A DNA stretch of 64,000 nucleotides from Arthrobacter sp. V1I7 (GTDB lineage: Bacteria > Actinomycetota > Actinomycetes > Actinomycetales > Micrococcaceae): assembly GCF_030817015.1 (NCBI RefSeq), contig NZ_JAUSYS010000001.1:3968001-4032000 (forward strand). The letters are read 5' to 3'. Both the position numbers and the translations under genes were made by a program. Under the pieces are notes generated by a model. The model did no database searches. It saw nothing but the letters and a program-made list of their open reading frames with translations, and was not told the origin of the DNA. This document shows positions 50,478 through 60,392 of this stretch, in pieces; within the stretch, counting starts at the first letter, position 1, and each line of letters opens with the position of its first letter.

Positions 50478-51905
50478 CTATCGGCGCGAGGCGCCGACGA
50501 GGTCCTTGTCATCGTCGGTGCGGCCAGCGATGCCCGCGTCGCCAGCGTCGGCCCCGGGCTCCCAGGCGTGGCCCTGCTCGCGGTCCAGGTGCGTGGCCTT
50601 CTTGTTCTTCAGCGCGAAGATGTACACCAGGAGCGAGATCGCGATGGCGACGGTGACGTAGGTGAAGAACAGGTCCACGCGCTCGGCCTTCTGGAACGCG
50701 GCACCGAGCAGCGGAACCGTACCGCCGAAGAGCGAGTTGGCAATGGCATAACCCAGGCCCACGCCGAGGGCACGGATGGAGGCGGGGAACAGTTCGGCCT
50801 TCACGAGGGCGTTGATGGAGGTGTAGCCGCCGACGATCAGCAGGCCGCCCAACATCAGCAGGAAGGCCGTGAACGGATCCTTGGTGCCGGCCAGGGTGGA
50901 CAGCAGCGGCCAGGTGAACAGGACGCCGGTGATGCCGAACCACAGGAGCAGCGGCCTGCGCCCGACCTTGTCCGAGATGATGCCGTAGACCGGCTGGAGC
51001 AGCATGAAGATGAACAGTGCCCAGAAGTTGATCACGGAGGTGTCGGTCTTGGCGATTCCGGAGGTATCGTTCATGAACTTCAGGATGAAGTTGGTGTACG
51101 TGTAGAACGCCACGGTGCCGCCGAGGGTGACGCCGATGCAGATCAGCAGCGGCTTCCAGTACTGGGTGAACAGCAGCCTCATGGTGCCGGGCTGTGCAAC
51201 GCCGGCCGCGGCGGGAACCTTGGCGGCCTCGACCTGCTCGGCCGACACGGTTTCTTCCATCGAGCGCCGCAGCCATAGGACCACGAGCGCGGCGACGCCG
51301 CCGATCGCGAACGGGATGCGCCAGCCCCACTCGGTCAGGTCGCCCTTGGGCAGGACGTTCTGCAGGATGACGAGAACCAGCAGGGCCAGCATCTGGCCGC
51401 CGATCAGGGTGACGTACTGGAAGCTGGAGAAGAATCCGCGGCGTCTGGAGGTGGCGGCCTCGGACATGTAGGTGGCGCTGGTGCCGTATTCGCCGCCCAC
51501 GGAGAAGCCTTGGACCAGCCGCACCAGGATCAGCAGAACCAGCGCCCAGACACCGATCTGCTGGGTCGTCGGCAGGATGGCGATGGCGAAGGACCCGGCG
51601 GACATGATCGTCACGCTGAGCGTCAGCGCCGCCTTGCGTCCCTTGCGGTCCGCATAGCGGCCGAAGAACCAGGCGCCGACCGGGCGCATCAGGAATGACG
51701 TAGCGAAGACGGCCATTGCCTCGAGGCCGGCCTGCAGGTCGTCCTGGGAATTGAAGAAATGCGACTGGAAATACGCCGCGAAGACCGTGTAGACGTAGAG
51801 GTCGTACCACTCCACGAGGTTGCCGGCAGAGCCTTTGAGAATGTTGCTTACGGCTTTGCGGGTCTGGGCTGACTCATTCTGGATTTCGGCTTGCTGGGTG
51901 CTCAT
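50478..51905 (-). CDS. MFS transporter, MHS type (KgtP-like)
   Basis: A 475-residue 12-helix symporter. SAGNLVEWYDLYVYTVFAAY, GAWFFGRYADRKGRKA and GFSVGGEYGTSATYMSEAA resemble the dicarboxylate/alpha-ketoglutarate branch. The last 30 residues are an acidic soluble tail. Its ATG overlaps the stop of a 25-codon upstream ORF (ATGA). It is divergent from a response regulator - kinase - TAXI lipoprotein operon that probably senses its substrate. AAGGAAGG lies 7-8 nt before the ATG. Confidence 0.92.
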   Translation of the reverse strand: MSTQQAEIQNESAQTRKAVSNILKGSAGNLVEWYDLYVYTVFAAYFQSHFFNSQDDLQAGLEAMAVFATSFLMRPVGAWFFGRYADRKGRKAALTLSVTIMSAGSFAIAILPTTQQIGVWALVLLILVRLVQGFSVGGEYGTSATYMSEAATSRRRGFFSSFQYVTLIGGQMLALLVLVILQNVLPKGDLTEWGWRIPFAIGGVAALVVLWLRRSMEETVSAEQVEAAKVPAAAGVAQPGTMRLLFTQYWKPLLICIGVTLGGTVAFYTYTNFILKFMNDTSGIAKTDTSVINFWALFIFMLLQPVYGIISDKVGRRPLLLWFGITGVLFTWPLLSTLAGTKDPFTAFLLMLGGLLIVGGYTSINALVKAELFPASIRALGVGLGYAIANSLFGGTVPLLGAAFQKAERVDLFFTYVTVAIAISLLVYIFALKNKKATHLDREQGHAWEPGADAGDAGIAGRTDDDKDLVGASRR

Positions 51906-51979
51906 CGCTGAACCTTCCTTAGCGGCGGCGCTACTGGTTCCTGGCGTAGTTCCTTGCTGTCCACGGCAACTTTGCCCAT
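51902..51979 (-). CDS. 25-aa upstream ORF coupled to MHS transporter
   Basis: ATG at 51979 has a perfect AGGAGG at 51989-51984 with a 4-nt spacer, stronger than the transporter's own site. The peptide starts MGKVAVDSKE, ends RKVQR, is basic and has no membrane segment. Its TGA overlaps the transporter ATG by ATGA, so its translation would feed ribosomes to, or control, the transporter. It could be a leader peptide or simply a translational coupler. Confidence 0.55.
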   Translation of the reverse strand: MGKVAVDSKELRQEPVAPPLRKVQR

Positions 51980-52071
51980 GGTTCCTCCTCGACGTTGACG
52001 GCCCCCATCAAACGCCGAGGGCATTATCAAAGCTATGCGTGAGCCACAGCACAACCAACGTGGGAGGGCAT

Positions 52072-52088
52072 TTCCTAACACTTCCTTA
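52072..52088. promoter_or_regulatory. Direct repeat, candidate response-regulator site
   Basis: TTCCTAA (52072-52078) and TTCCTTA (52082-52088) are in direct repeat with a 10-bp period, the geometry used by OmpR-family dimers. They lie in the 184-bp gap between the leader ORF and the response-regulator gene. Confidence 0.45.
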
Positions 52089-52163
52089 GGTTTCGACCGG
52101 GGAAAGGGTAATCTCCAAAGCGGGCAGATTGCAGGTGCCCAGTCAACGAAAAGGGACCGGACC

Positions 52164-52832
52164 ATGGAATTGCTGATCGTCGAGGACGACGACGCCATGG
52201 CGTCCGCGCTGGCCGCAGCGGTTGTGTCCGCGGGGCACAACCCCACCCGGGTTGCCCGCGGGGCTGACGCCCTGCTGGTGCACCGGAAGTTCGGGGTGAT
52301 CCTGCTGGACCTGGGGCTTCCCGATGTGGATGGCCTGGACGTATTGCGGAAGCTTCGCCAGGTCACCCCGGTTCCGATCCTGATCCTCACCGCACGCGAC
52401 GACGAACGCAGTGTGGTGCTTGGCCTGAGGTCCGGAGCCGACGACTACCTGGTCAAGCCCGTGAAGCTGGTCGAGCTGCTTGCCCGCATCGAAGCTGTCA
52501 CCCGGCGTGCCGGCCGCCACCCCGGCACGCCGCAACGGAACATCGTGCTGGGCGACGTTGAGATCGACCTCGAAAGACGCGTAGCAACACGCGCCTCAGA
52601 AAAGTTGCCGTTGACGGCCACCGAGTTCGACCTTCTCGCGCTGCTGGCCGGTCACGCGGGCTCGGTGGTGACCCGGGAACAGATCCTGGACGCGCTGTGG
52701 GGAGATGCTTTCGTCGCATCGTCCCGGGCCCTGGACGTGCACCTGACGGGGTTGCGGGCAAAACTCCAAGTGCCAGGCTTCATCATCAACGTCCGCGGCG
52801 TCGGCTACCGGATTGAGGCGGAGCCGGCGTGA
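52164..52832 (+). CDS. OmpR-family response regulator
   Basis: A 222-residue two-component regulator. Receiver domain residues 1-120 with acidic Asp8/Asp9, phospho-acceptor Asp49 (LLDLGLPD) and Lys in DDYLVKP. The C-terminal winged helix (about 130-220) has LTATEFDLLALLAGHAGSVV and NVRGVGYRIE. AAGGG precedes the ATG by about 8 nt. It overlaps the kinase gene by GTGA. The likely targets are its own operon and the divergent MHS transporter. Confidence 0.94.
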   Translation: MELLIVEDDDAMASALAAAVVSAGHNPTRVARGADALLVHRKFGVILLDLGLPDVDGLDVLRKLRQVTPVPILILTARDDERSVVLGLRSGADDYLVKPVKLVELLARIEAVTRRAGRHPGTPQRNIVLGDVEIDLERRVATRASEKLPLTATEFDLLALLAGHAGSVVTREQILDALWGDAFVASSRALDVHLTGLRAKLQVPGFIINVRGVGYRIEAEPA

Positions 52833-54265
52833 AGCTGCGTGTCCTCGGCATCCTGAGCGTGCTGTCCGTTCTCATCGTGGTCTTCGGCTCCACCGCCATC
52901 CTGACGTCAGTCAGCCGGGAACTGACGCAGGAACTCCAGATCAACCGCGTCGCCGCGCTCAACCGGTTCGCGCAGGTTGCTTTCGACGCCGCGACTGCCG
53001 GCGAATCCGCACAGCTGCAGGCGGAGATGGACAGATACTCCGAACTCTACGAGGAGGGGGTCCTGATCCGTCTCCAGCAGGTTACCGTGCACTCGGGCGG
53101 CCTGAGCGAGGACAGGGCGGACGTCCGCGACGCGGTGGCCAGGGCGAGCCTGAACCTCAGCGACACCACGCTTGCCCCGCTTCAGCCGTTCGGCCCGGCG
53201 TCCGAGGTGGTGTCCCGGTCCTTCGGCAGTGCCAGCCAGGTCCTTGGGGAGGTGGTCCTCGAGGTGAACCTGGAGGCGGCCCGGCAGCAACTGCGGGAAC
53301 GGTGGCTCGTCGTCGGGTTGGCGGCCGCCGCGCTCGCTGCGCTGCTCCTCCTGGGTGCGGCCCGAGTGACCGGGTGGGTGCTGCGTCCAGTCCATCGCCT
53401 GAACTCGGCAGTGACGGAACTTGCGGCAACGGGCCGGACTGGCCAGCTTCCGGACGACGGACCACCGGAGCTGCGGGAACTGAGCCGTTCGTTCAGCACG
53501 ATGGCGCGGACCGTCAGCAGCAGCCTGGATTCGCAGCGGCAACTCATAGCGGACACCTCGCACGAGCTTCGCAATCCTGTCGGCGCCCTGCGGCTCAGGA
53601 TCGATTTGCTTGAGTTGGAACTTCAGACCGCCCGCCAGCATGACGCGGCAGCCGGAGTCCTGGCGGAACTCGAGCATGTGGAAGACATCCTGGAGGGAGT
53701 CCTAAGGCTGGCGGCGGCTGAGCACAGGGCCCGTGAAGACTCTGCCCGGGGTCCGCTGGGCAGCCCTTCGCGTGGGGTGCAGGCTCCAATTGATCCCTAC
53801 CCGATCCTCCAGGAGGAAGCCGAACGGGCAGGACCGGCCGCCCGGCGCAGCGGAGCCTCAATCCTGCTGCAAAGCCCGCCCACACCGGCCGTCCACATCG
53901 CCTGCAACCCCGCTGAGCTGGCCCAGATGGTGGCGGAACTGATCAATAACGCCACTAAATACGCGGCCGGCGCACACATCTCGGTTGCTGCCCGCATGCA
54001 TGAAGGCGCGGTGGCCATCGAAGTGTCCGACGACGGCCCCGGGCTTTCCGCGGACGAACGGGCAGCAGCCACGAGCCGGTTCTGGCGCTCTCCCCGGAAC
54101 CGCGGGATCCGCGGCAACGGCCTGGGCATGACCATCGTGGACAAACTGGCTGGGGCCAACGGCGGCCGCCTGCTGCTTGCCGAGGCCTCGCCACACGGCC
54201 TGATCGCCCGCCTCGAGTTTCCGCACACCGCGGCTGCCCAAAGACAGGTGGGCCAGGATTACTGA
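52829..54265 (+). CDS. Sensor histidine kinase
   Basis: A 478-residue membrane kinase: helix at about 5-28, an extracytoplasmic sensor region of about 130 residues, a second helix (158-178), HAMP-like linker, dimerisation domain with His245 in DTSHELRNPVGAL, and ATPase domain with ELINNATKYA (N-box), DDGPGLS and GNGLGMTIV. It resembles TctE-type kinases that respond to carboxylates. It is coupled to the response regulator upstream and to a TAXI-type binding lipoprotein downstream, which may present the ligand to it. Confidence 0.93.
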   Translation: MKLRVLGILSVLSVLIVVFGSTAILTSVSRELTQELQINRVAALNRFAQVAFDAATAGESAQLQAEMDRYSELYEEGVLIRLQQVTVHSGGLSEDRADVRDAVARASLNLSDTTLAPLQPFGPASEVVSRSFGSASQVLGEVVLEVNLEAARQQLRERWLVVGLAAAALAALLLLGAARVTGWVLRPVHRLNSAVTELAATGRTGQLPDDGPPELRELSRSFSTMARTVSSSLDSQRQLIADTSHELRNPVGALRLRIDLLELELQTARQHDAAAGVLAELEHVEDILEGVLRLAAAEHRAREDSARGPLGSPSRGVQAPIDPYPILQEEAERAGPAARRSGASILLQSPPTPAVHIACNPAELAQMVAELINNATKYAAGAHISVAARMHEGAVAIEVSDDGPGLSADERAAATSRFWRSPRNRGIRGNGLGMTIVDKLAGANGGRLLLAEASPHGLIARLEFPHTAAAQRQVGQDY

Positions 54266-54284
54266 TTTATTCAGGGCCGGGGCC

Positions 54285-55283
54285 CTGCCCCCGAGGAGGA
54301 CCGCCCTCAAGGCCGGCCTGGCGGCCGGGCTGACCGGACTGCTTCTGCCTAGCCTAAGCGCGTGCACGCCCGAGGACCGTCCGGACGTTGTTACCGTCGC
54401 CGGCGGCGAGCCGGGCGGCTTCTACCTGGAGTTCGCTGCCCTATTGGCGGAGTCCCTCCAGCGACATGGCGTGGCCGACCAAGCCACCGCGCTGACCACC
54501 GGGGGCAGCCTGGATAATCTCGAATTTCTCCTGTCCGGCAGGGCAACTTTCGCCGTCGCACTGTCAGACTCAGCGGCCGCGCGGCGGGCGGCAGGAAGCG
54601 GGACGCCCGGCGTCGGAATTTCCGCCGTCGGAAAGGTCTACGAGAACTATGTCCACTGCGTGGTCCGGAAGGACAGCGGCATCCGGGACATTGCCGGACT
54701 GGCCGGCAGGACCGTGGCTGTCGGTGAGCCGGGGTCGGGGACGTCGCTGACCACTCCCCGCCTGATCGAAGCTGCCGGGCTGGGCTCCGCTGCTGTTGGT
54801 GCCGGCCCCACGGACCCGTCTGCCAAGACTGTCACAGTCCTGGGCCTCGGGCTCAACGAGGGCCTCGCGGCCCTGCAGGATGAGTCCGCGGATGCGCTGT
54901 TCTGGTCCGGGGGCGTGCCGACTGCGGCGATTGCTGCCGCCCACGGCGAGTCCGCGCTGGGGCTCCTGGACCTCTCCCCGCTGCTTCCGGCGCTGCGGGC
55001 CAAATACGGCGTCTTCTACGACCGGGTGCTGATCCCGGCGGGCGCCTACGAGGGAATTCCAGCGGTCTGGACAGTGGGCGTGGCGAATCTCCTCCTGTGC
55101 CGGAGCGATGCGGACGCCCGCACGGTGAAGAAGACCGTCGAAATCCTGGTGGGACATGGCGAGGAGCTCATTCCGCGTTCAAGCCTGGGGGTCCAGTTCC
55201 TGAGCCCGGAATCGCTGATCAACACCGCAGGTTTGCCCCTGCACCCGGCCGCCGCTGCCGCGTACCGGGAGCTCCACGGGTAA
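54285..55283 (+). CDS. TAXI-family solute-binding lipoprotein, unusual start codon
   Basis: A TAXI (TRAP-associated extracytoplasmic) binding protein of about 330 residues. Upstream of the first standard start (TTG 54444) the frame clearly encodes family sequence (VVTVAGGEPGGFYLEFAALL) and a lipoprotein signal (RRTALKAGLAAGLTGLLL, then lipobox LSAC). No ATG, GTG or TTG exists there. CTG at 54285 gives a 26-residue signal and ATT at 54258, behind AGGTGG at 54245-54250, gives a longer one. No TRAP membrane genes adjoin, so it is probably a sensor subunit for the kinase rather than a transporter part. Confidence 0.82.
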   Translation: MPPRRTALKAGLAAGLTGLLLPSLSACTPEDRPDVVTVAGGEPGGFYLEFAALLAESLQRHGVADQATALTTGGSLDNLEFLLSGRATFAVALSDSAAARRAAGSGTPGVGISAVGKVYENYVHCVVRKDSGIRDIAGLAGRTVAVGEPGSGTSLTTPRLIEAAGLGSAAVGAGPTDPSAKTVTVLGLGLNEGLAALQDESADALFWSGGVPTAAIAAAHGESALGLLDLSPLLPALRAKYGVFYDRVLIPAGAYEGIPAVWTVGVANLLLCRSDADARTVKKTVEILVGHGEELIPRSSLGVQFLSPESLINTAGLPLHPAAAAAYRELHG

Positions 55284-55286
55284 CCA

Positions 55287-55381
55287 AAACCCTCCCTCAC
55301 ATCCTGCACCTAAAACCGAAACGCTCTCTCATCACATGAGAGAGCGTTCGGCGAAACCCTGCAGGATCTGAGAGAGGGTTT
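55287..55381. terminator. Nested hairpin between convergent genes
   Basis: Inner arms AACGCTCTCTCAT (55320-55332) and ATGAGAGAGCGTT (55336-55348) are a perfect 13-bp stem with a CAC loop. Outer arms 55287-55308 and 55360-55381 pair over 20 of 22 positions. The element fills the 100-bp gap between the TAXI and ramB-like stop codons and can act as a bidirectional terminator. Inner and outer arms share an AAACsCTCtCTCA motif. Confidence 0.75.
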
Positions 55382-55383
55382 GC

Positions 55384-56895
55384 TCAGCTGCCGGAGTGCG
55401 CCTGCAGGAAGGTGTAGACTTCGGTCTCGTCCACGCCGGGGAACGCGCCCGGCGGCATCGCGGCGAGCAGGTGCGAATGGGCCCGGGCCGACGGCCAGGC
55501 GTTCCCGGCCCAGTCCGAGGCCAGGGAAGCAGGCGGACGTTTGCAGCAGCTTTCGTCCGGGCACGTCGACTTGGACCGCTCGGTGGTGTCCCGCCCGCGG
55601 AACCACTTGACCTGTGCGTAGGGGACGCCGACGGACAGCGAGAATTCGCCGTTCGCGGAGCGTTCCGTCCGGGCGGTGCACCAGTAGGTTCCGGCGGGGG
55701 TGTCGGTGTACTGGTTGTAGGCGCTGAACTTGTCCGGCACGTCGAACACCACCCGGGATGTCCAGTTCTTACACGACGGCTGGCCCTCGATGGCGCCGGT
55801 GTGGTCCTGCGGGAACGTCACGCCGTCGTTCTCGTAGGCCTTGTAGATGATGCCGCTCTTGTGCGTCTTCTGGAAGTGGGTGCGGATGTCCAGGTGCTGG
55901 GTGGCGAGGTTGGTGAAGCGGTGCGCGGCCGTCTCGTAGGACACGGCGAATGCGTCACGGATGTCCTCGACGGCGATCTCCTTGGCCTGTTTGGCCTTCT
56001 GCAGGAACTCCACGGTCGCCTGCTCGGGCAGCAGAAGCGCCGCGGCGAAATAGTTCGTCGCCACCCGCTGCATCAGGAAATCGCCGTAGTTGTTGGGCGT
56101 CTGGTGGCCCAGGACATAGTGCCCCAGCGCCTGCAGCAGCACGGAACGCGGGTCGTGGTCGCTGCGCGCGTTCTGCGTGAGATAAATCCGGCGGTTCTTA
56201 AGATCGGTCACGGAACGGGTGGAATGCGGCAAATCACCCACGTGGTGGAGGCTGAAACCCAGGTGCCCGGCGATGTCCGCGATGACGTGATGGGACAGCG
56301 GGCCGCTGGTGTGCCCCACCGAGGCGAGGACCTTCTGCGCCTCGGCCTCGTACTCGGCAAAATAGTTGTTCCGCTCGCGCATCATCGCCCGCAGTTCACC
56401 GTTCGCGCGGCGGGCCTCTTCAGGGGTAGCGACCTGTTCGTTCAGCCGGCGTTCGAGCTCATGCTGCAGTCCCACCATGGACTCCAGCACATCCATCGGC
56501 AGCCGCGAACTGATACGGATTTTGGGCAGTTTCAAGGACTCGTAGATGGGGCTTCGCTGGTAGCGTTCCAGCTCGATCTCGAGGGCTGCGCGGCGGTTGG
56601 GCGGCTCGGCACCGAGCAGCTCGTCGATGCTCGCGCCAAGGGCCGCCGCGAGCTGCTGGAGGAGGCCGAGTTTGGGCTCGCGCTTGCCGTTTTCGATCAG
56701 GCTCAGCTGGCTCGGAGCAGTTCCGACGGCGGCGCTCAGGTCATCGAGCGTGAGCCCGGCGGCCTTGCGCAGGTGCCGGACCCGGCGGCCCATGCTGATG
56801 ACGTCCACCTCGGGCGCGGCGGGCGAGGACGGCGACGAGACGGGGCGATTCCAACTGGCGGGATGCATTTCTTGAGAATACGCGAAAAAGTGCAT
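55384..56895 (-). CDS. ramB: RamB-type regulator of acetate metabolism (XRE / ScfR family)
   Basis: A 503-residue regulator. The XRE helix-turn-helix lies near residues 35-90 (MGRRVRHLRKAAGLTLDDLS, then AVGTAPSQLSLIENGKREPK), followed by an IrrE/ImmA-like middle region and the ScfR C-terminal domain with clustered Cys (STCPDESCCKRP). RamB controls the glyoxylate shunt in Corynebacterium and Mycobacterium and is divergent from icl genes there, as here. Start is uncertain: ATG 56895 has GGAAAG close upstream, ATG 56868 is an alternative. TGCATTTCTT occurs twice on the plus strand (56864, 56891). Confidence 0.9.
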   Translation of the reverse strand: MHFFAYSQEMHPASWNRPVSSPSSPAAPEVDVISMGRRVRHLRKAAGLTLDDLSAAVGTAPSQLSLIENGKREPKLGLLQQLAAALGASIDELLGAEPPNRRAALEIELERYQRSPIYESLKLPKIRISSRLPMDVLESMVGLQHELERRLNEQVATPEEARRANGELRAMMRERNNYFAEYEAEAQKVLASVGHTSGPLSHHVIADIAGHLGFSLHHVGDLPHSTRSVTDLKNRRIYLTQNARSDHDPRSVLLQALGHYVLGHQTPNNYGDFLMQRVATNYFAAALLLPEQATVEFLQKAKQAKEIAVEDIRDAFAVSYETAAHRFTNLATQHLDIRTHFQKTHKSGIIYKAYENDGVTFPQDHTGAIEGQPSCKNWTSRVVFDVPDKFSAYNQYTDTPAGTYWCTARTERSANGEFSLSVGVPYAQVKWFRGRDTTERSKSTCPDESCCKRPPASLASDWAGNAWPSARAHSHLLAAMPPGAFPGVDETEVYTFLQAHSGS

Positions 56896-57036
56896 TTCTT
56901 TCCAGACCTTTCCCCTAGAAACCCCCTTGAAAGTCAAGAAAAGTAGATCTCACGGAAAGTTTCACACTCCGGATCAGCCGGCAGGACCGCAGCGACGCGG
57001 ACTACGCCGGCCCCGGGCCACTCAAGGAGATCAACA
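56896..57036. other. Divergent ramB-aceA control region
   Basis: A 141-bp region expected to bind RamB. GGAAAGTTTCACA near 56955 is loosely similar to the AAAGTTTGCAAA-type RamB motif; TAGATC (56944-56949) is a possible aceA -10. A strong ribosome site AAGGAGA precedes aceA. No CRP-like site was recognised. Confidence 0.4.
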
Positions 57037-58368
57037 ATGACTGCAGCATTTGAGCCCACCCAGCAGCCGTCCGCACAGGACACAGCAAATGCGCAGGCCG
57101 CCGCCCTGGAGCTCGAGTGGGCCGCCAACCCGCGCTGGGAAGGTGTGACCCGGGATTACTCAGCCTCAGACGTCGTCCGCCTCCGCGGCCGTGTCTCCGA
57201 AGAGCACACTTTGGCCCGTCGCGGTTCCGAGAAGCTCTGGAAACAGCTCACCGAGGAGCACAAGGAAGGCAAGTACACTAACGCCCTGGGCGCCCTGACC
57301 GGCAACCAGGCCGTGCAGCAGGTCAAGGCCGGCCTCCGCGCCATCTACCTTTCCGGCTGGCAGGTCGCGGCCGATGCCAACAACTCCGGCCACACCTACC
57401 CGGACCAGTCGCTCTACCCCGCGAACTCGGTCCCCACGGTGGTCCGCCGCATCAACAACGCCCTGCTCCGCGCGGACCAGATCGAGTTCTCCGAAGGCAT
57501 CCAGACGGTCGAGGACTGGATGGTCCCGATCGTCGCCGACGCCGAGGCCGGCTTCGGCGGCCCGCTCAACGCCTACGAGCTGATGAAGTCCATGATCCAG
57601 GCCGGCGCCTCGGGCGTGCACTGGGAGGACCAGCTCGCCTCGGAAAAGAAGTGCGGCCACCTCGGCGGCAAGGTCCTGATCCCCACCCAGCAGCACGTCC
57701 GGACGCTGAACGCCGCCCGCCTGGCCGCCGACGTCGCCGGCACCCCGTCCGTCGTCATCGCCCGCACCGACGCCGAGGCAGCCACCCTGATCACCTCCGA
57801 CGTCGATCCCCGCGACCAGGAATTCGTCACAGGCGAGCGCACCCCGGAGGGCTTCTACAAGGTCCGCAACGGGATCGAACCCTGCATCGCCCGCGCCAAG
57901 GCCTACGCCCCGTACTCGGACCTGATCTGGATGGAGACGGGCACCCCGGACCTGGAGCTCGCCCGCAAGTTCGCCGAGGCCGTCAAGGCCGACTTCCCGG
58001 ACCAGATGCTCTCCTACAACTGCTCCCCGTCGTTCAACTGGCGCAAGCACCTGGACGACGCCACCATCGCGAAGTTCCAGCGCGAACTCGGCGCCATGGG
58101 CTTCACGTTCCAGTTCATCACCCTGGCCGGCTTCCACGCCCTGAACTACTCGATGTTCGACCTCGCCCACGGCTACGCCCGGAACGGCATGAGCGCCTAC
58201 GTCGAGCTGCAGGAGAAGGAATTCGCCTCCGAATCCCGCGGCTACACCGCGACCAAGCACCAGCGCGAAGTCGGCACCGGCTACTTCGACGACATCGCTA
58301 CCGCGCTCAACCCGAACGCATCCACCCTGGCCCTGGTGGGATCCACCGAAGAAGGCCAGTTCCACTAG
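57037..58368 (+). CDS. aceA: Isocitrate lyase
   Basis: A 443-residue glyoxylate-shunt enzyme splitting isocitrate into glyoxylate and succinate. The active-site loop KKCGHLGGK contains Cys206, and [22 protein letters not shown] and [10 protein letters not shown] are typical. AAGGAGA lies 7-8 nt before the ATG. It is divergent from the ramB-like gene and followed by aceB after a hairpin, so expression on acetate or fatty acids is expected. Confidence 0.97.
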   Translation: MTAAFEPTQQPSAQDTANAQAAALELEWAANPRWEGVTRDYSASDVVRLRGRVSEEHTLARRGSEKLWKQLTEEHKEGKYTNALGALTGNQAVQQVKAGLRAIYLSGWQVAADANNSGHTYPDQSLYPANSVPTVVRRINNALLRADQIEFSEGIQTVEDWMVPIVADAEAGFGGPLNAYELMKSMIQAGASGVHWEDQLASEKKCGHLGGKVLIPTQQHVRTLNAARLAADVAGTPSVVIARTDAEAATLITSDVDPRDQEFVTGERTPEGFYKVRNGIEPCIARAKAYAPYSDLIWMETGTPDLELARKFAEAVKADFPDQMLSYNCSPSFNWRKHLDDATIAKFQRELGAMGFTFQFITLAGFHALNYSMFDLAHGYARNGMSAYVELQEKEFASESRGYTATKHQREVGTGYFDDIATALNPNASTLALVGSTEEGQFH

Positions 58369-58423
58369 AACTCACGACGGCGGTCACTCCGCCAGCGGAC
58401 CCAACACTCCTCCGCGTGCTATT

Positions 58424-58479
58424 CCCCATTGCCGCCTTCGCCGCTACCCGCCTCGGCGGGCGGCAATGGGGCCCCTTTT
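58424..58479 (+). terminator. Intrinsic terminator between aceA and aceB
   Basis: CCCCATTGCCGCC (58424-58436) and GGCGGCAATGGGG (58459-58471) are perfect 13-bp arms with a 22-nt loop, followed by CCCCTTTT. It should end or reduce read-through from aceA, so aceB probably also has its own promoter in the remaining 88 bp. Confidence 0.7.
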
Positions 58480-58567
58480 ACGCACGCTTCCGGAGCATCC
58501 GGCCCGCCGTCTCCAGCGCACGTCACCATCCGCCGTCGAACAATTGCTTCTCCAAGGAGAGATTGAG

Positions 58568-60220
<1,653 letters not shown>

Positions 60221-60392
60221 GGCTGCAGCTCCCTAACCGCACAGATTTCCGTCTGCCGGGCAGGCACGCCCTTCGCAACAGGCACCCCGAGATCCGGGGA
60301 GCAGGCCCGGCGGCGGAACACCCCTTCACGCTGCTCTTGGGTGGGTGGGGTGGGGTGGCAAGGAAGAGAACGTACGACGACGGCGGGACGCG

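Noticed and set aside
54444..55283. TTG at 54444 as start of the TAXI protein
   Set aside because: It would remove the signal peptide, lipobox and the first family strand, all encoded in frame upstream.
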